A DNA stretch of 55,274 nucleotides. It comes from Bacteroidetes/Chlorobi group bacterium MS-B_bin-24 (GTDB taxonomy: Bacteria > Bacteroidota > Ignavibacteria > Kapaibacteriales > UBA2268). Location of the stretch: NCBI GenBank assembly GCA_003731685.1, contig RCNO01000009.1:18047-73320 (forward strand). The letters run 5' to 3'. Position numbers and translations under genes: made by a program. Of this stretch, positions 53,732-55,274 are shown piece after piece. Numbering within the stretch: position 1 is the stretch's first letter; the number at the start of each line of letters is the position of its first letter. Below the pieces are notes generated by a model. It searched no databases, was not told the origin of the DNA, and was given only the letters and a program-made list of their open reading frames with translations.

Positions 53732-53740
53732 AAAAAAATT

Positions 53741-53786
53741 TAAAAAAGGGAAGGGATAGGACGGAGATTTATTCCCTCCTACCCTT
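53741..53786 (-). terminator. probable terminator of the AsnRS-like gene
   Basis: On the minus strand AAGGGTAGGA pairs with TCCTATCCCTT with one bulge, followed after a CCC by TTTTTT. It lies 17 nt past the stop at 53804 and before the lpxC promoter box. Confidence 0.65.
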
Positions 53787-53803
53787 AACAAAAAAGAAAA
53801 TTT

Positions 53804-54766
53804 TTAAAACTGCACAATTTCTTTCGAGCCAAGAATGAATTGGGTAACTCTTCCAAAACCCATACCCATTCCAGACCTTCTTTGTGGGTTGTTTTTGAAA
53901 AGGTCTAAATACTCTTCGAATACCTGGTCTATCTCTTCTGGTTTATTATCGTGTATAGTCTTCAACTGGCGAAGCTGTTTTATCATCGTTCCCTCGTAGA
54001 GTCGTTTACGAAGGATTTCGTAATCATATTCCCTTTCGGAGCCACCAATGGATTCACCCGAGTGTTTAAGAATTACGTCGACGCATTCGCAAGTTTGCCT
54101 TTCTGGGTCGCAATTACGAGTCAACTTCATATTGAAAAACTTTATCGATTCAGGATAATGTGTTATCATTAAATTTTTATCAAAATATTCCACAAGTTTC
54201 TGTTCGTGCTCCGATTTTAAATCATCACCCCAATTAATGTTTATTTTATATTCCTTTTGCAAAATTTCGACACCTTCGGTATAAGTAATAATTTCGAAAC
54301 CTTTTTCATAGTAGATGTATAAATTATGATGTTGTTCAGGGGTAAGCAATCCATATTTCGAGGAAACATTAAGAACATTAACGAAAATATAGTTCAGCAA
54401 ATCCTTGCAATGTTTCAAAAGCCAATTAAGGTCGGTATCCAATGCTTCCGTTTCCAGAAGTTCAAAATCGTTCAAATGGCGACCATCGGAATGCCATTGG
54501 CTGTTGTCCTTGCGGAACGACCTATTTGTCGAAAACATTCTTGGCAAGCCATTTTGCATAATATCTCGTTCCAGATGCAGTTGAACTGTTTGCGAAAGTG
54601 TAAGAAACGGCTTTTCGTTCAGGGTAAACACATTGCTAACTGCTTCGCACGAACCCGTTGCATTGGTGATTCCAGTATAAGGAATTCCGATGAACCCTTC
54701 CTGCCACAAAAATTCCAACGCAGATTGATAAATTAAGCTTTTGAGAATAATTGTGTTTTTGGACAT
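53804..54766 (-). CDS. AspRS/AsnRS-like class II synthetase core, possible archaeal-type asparagine synthetase
   Basis: 320 residues starting after a strong AAAGGAGG. The catalytic core of class II aminoacyl-tRNA synthetases is present: motif 2 region MFSTNRSFRKDNSQW with GRHLNDFELLETE, then WGDDLKSEHEQ, GESIGGSEREYDYEILRKRL and motif 3 in GMGMGFGRVTQFIL. The N-terminal anticodon-binding OB domain is missing. Proteins of this form in archaea (AsnRS-related) make asparagine from aspartate without tRNA. Asparagine synthesis is thus the leading inference; another amidation is possible. It is preceded by a 263-nt leader that contains a terminator. Confidence 0.7.
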   Translation of the reverse strand: MSKNTIILKSLIYQSALEFLWQEGFIGIPYTGITNATGSCEAVSNVFTLNEKPFLTLSQTVQLHLERDIMQNGLPRMFSTNRSFRKDNSQWHSDGRHLNDFELLETEALDTDLNWLLKHCKDLLNYIFVNVLNVSSKYGLLTPEQHHNLYIYYEKGFEIITYTEGVEILQKEYKININWGDDLKSEHEQKLVEYFDKNLMITHYPESIKFFNMKLTRNCDPERQTCECVDVILKHSGESIGGSEREYDYEILRKRLYEGTMIKQLRQLKTIHDNKPEEIDQVFEEYLDLFKNNPQRRSGMGMGFGRVTQFILGSKEIVQF

Positions 54767-54861
54767 AAGACCTCCTTTAATTTGTTATTGTTAAACATAC
54801 AGGCGGGTAAAATTCTTACCCTTTTTTCTTGTCGATTTTTGGAGGAAAGTTTAAAAAAGGC

Positions 54862-54890
54862 AAAAAAAAAGGCTGGGAAAACCCAGCCTT
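54862..54890 (-). terminator. strong terminator within the leader of the AsnRS-like gene
   Basis: On the minus strand AAGGCTGGG pairs with CCCAGCCTT around TTTT, followed by seven or more T. It lies 95 nt before the ATG at 54766 and after a promoter box at 55036, so it would stop transcripts before the gene. Confidence 0.85.
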
Positions 54891-54903
54891 CGAAAGCTAA
54901 AAT

Positions 54904-54922
54904 GCTGCTTTGCCCAAGCAGC
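54904..54922 (-). promoter_or_regulatory. leader hairpin upstream of the terminator
   Basis: GCTGCTT pairs with AAGCAGC around five bases. Just outside, minus-strand AAAGCT and AGCTTT can also pair across this hairpin, giving a longer alternative stem next to the terminator. Confidence 0.5.
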
Positions 54923-54929
54923 TTTGCTC

Positions 54930-54977
54930 TTAAATGAAACCAAAAACTCTTGTGGTATATTTGTTTTGTTTCCGCAT
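54930..54977 (-). CDS. possible 15-residue leader peptide
   Basis: ATG to TAA reading MRKQNKYTTRVFGFI, placed after the predicted transcript start and before the two hairpins. There is no strong ribosome site (AGG is 15 nt upstream). It contains one Asn codon only, so a classical Asn-codon attenuation is not obvious. Could also be chance. Confidence 0.25.
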   Translation of the reverse strand: MRKQNKYTTRVFGFI

Positions 54978-55035
54978 TTTTCGAATTTCTACCTAAATGA
55001 TTCAAAATTTAAAATAAACTAAAATTTGTAAAAGA

Positions 55036-55043
55036 CAAAATTA
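55036..55043 (-). promoter_or_regulatory. candidate -7 box for the AsnRS-like gene leader
   Basis: Minus strand TTAATTTTG containing TAATTTTG. A start near 55029 would give a leader of about 263 nt before the ATG at 54766. Confidence 0.4.
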
Positions 55044-55138
55044 AGAAAAAAATTAAAAATAAATATATTTTTTCATTAAACTTTTTTACAAAAAATTCTT
55101 TAAACAAACTAAAGGAATTTCTGAAATAATCAACTAAT

Positions 55139-55170
55139 TTGTAGGGGCGAATAATTATTCGCCCCTACAA
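55139..55170. repeat. 32-bp perfect palindrome, copy 2 of the dispersed repeat
   Basis: Each half is TTGTAGGGGCGAATAA and its complement. It contains the whole 24-bp palindrome at 47817-47840 and adds four base pairs on each side. It lies outside any called gene. Confidence 0.92.
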
Positions 55171-55274
55171 GATATTAACCCGAATTATGCATTAGAGATA
55201 TCCAAAGGGGAGAAAAATTATCGATATTTTCAACGCAAACATTGCTGATGTTAATCTTAACCCTCCCCACGGAC
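55171..55274. other. window end, nothing supported
   Basis: About 100 nt of mixed sequence after the palindrome. Open frames exist on both strands but are too short to judge. Confidence 0.4.

Noticed and set aside
54805-54830. Plus-strand terminator (GGGTAA/TTACCC followed by T-run)
   Set aside because: No plus-strand gene lies upstream; the stem is short and it probably belongs to the leader structure or is chance.
54733-55005. 90-codon minus frame over the leader of the AsnRS-like gene
   Set aside because: It reads through a strong terminator hairpin and runs into the start of the downstream gene; structure explains the DNA better.
1-55274. CRISPR array
   Set aside because: No regular direct repeats with unique spacers were seen; the only periodic signal is the coding repeat at 30224-31837.

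Overview
The window reads as an AT-rich chromosome segment of a Gram-negative bacterium of the Bacteroidota/Chlorobiota (FCB) assemblage. Support comes from lipid A genes (lpxA, an lpxC-fabZ fusion, lpxD), bamA with two OmpH/Skp-like chaperones, two proteins with C-terminal domains of the type IX secretion (T9SS) sorting kind, a gingipain-like C25 protease, and recurrent TAnnTTTG promoter boxes, which are the -7 element of the Bacteroidota sigma factor. A complex I operon without nuoEFG fits a lineage near Chlorobi/Ignavibacteria/Kapabacteria. This placement is inference; there is no rRNA in the window.

Layout. 1-6.4 kb (minus): nuoABCDHIJKL, with nuoL cut by the window edge. 6.6-8.9 kb (minus): Pit phosphate transporter with a PhoU-like tail. 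9.0-17.3 kb (plus): purB, an MFS transporter, then an envelope run uppS-bamA-ompH-ompH-lpxD. 17.3-18.0 kb (minus): PASTA-domain membrane protein. 18.1-21.3 kb (plus): a redox-looking run of Rieske protein, five-histidine membrane protein, YceI-like protein, CxxCH/Reeler-like T9SS cargo and glutathione peroxidase. 21.3-27.8 kb (minus): AddB-like nuclease, Xer recombinase, PgpH-like HD phosphodiesterase. 27.9-29.0 kb (plus): heptosyltransferase.

28.9-34.1 kb (minus) is an accessory-looking stretch: EVE protein, lipoproteins, a lipoprotein with seven cysteine-rich domains at a 90-residue period, an orphan IS1-like zinc-ribbon/HTH protein, and a small cysteine-rich protein whose frame continues past a UGA. 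34.3-36.1 kb: PBP2 (minus). 36.2-36.6 kb: tmRNA. 36.7-39.3 kb (plus): an arsenite-efflux operon (ACR3, CoA-binding protein, thioredoxin, CcdA). 39.3-41.9 kb (minus): HlyD-like adaptor and an unusual ABC ATPase-permease fusion. A tRNA-Arg(CCU) follows, then a giant C25 protease with an ILEI-like domain (42.4-47.7 kb, minus), a repeat-rich intergenic region, an unknown membrane protein (minus), lysine 6-aminotransferase (plus), lpxA and lpxC-fabZ (minus), and an AsnRS-like protein behind a long leader that contains a terminator.

The most interesting items are the 90-residue CC-C-C repeat lipoprotein and its neighbours, the Rieske/five-His/YceI/Reeler module, the leader of the AsnRS-like gene, the ABC fusion that lacks its first membrane helix, and the dispersed palindromes. 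All functional calls rest on reading motifs by eye; no search was run.
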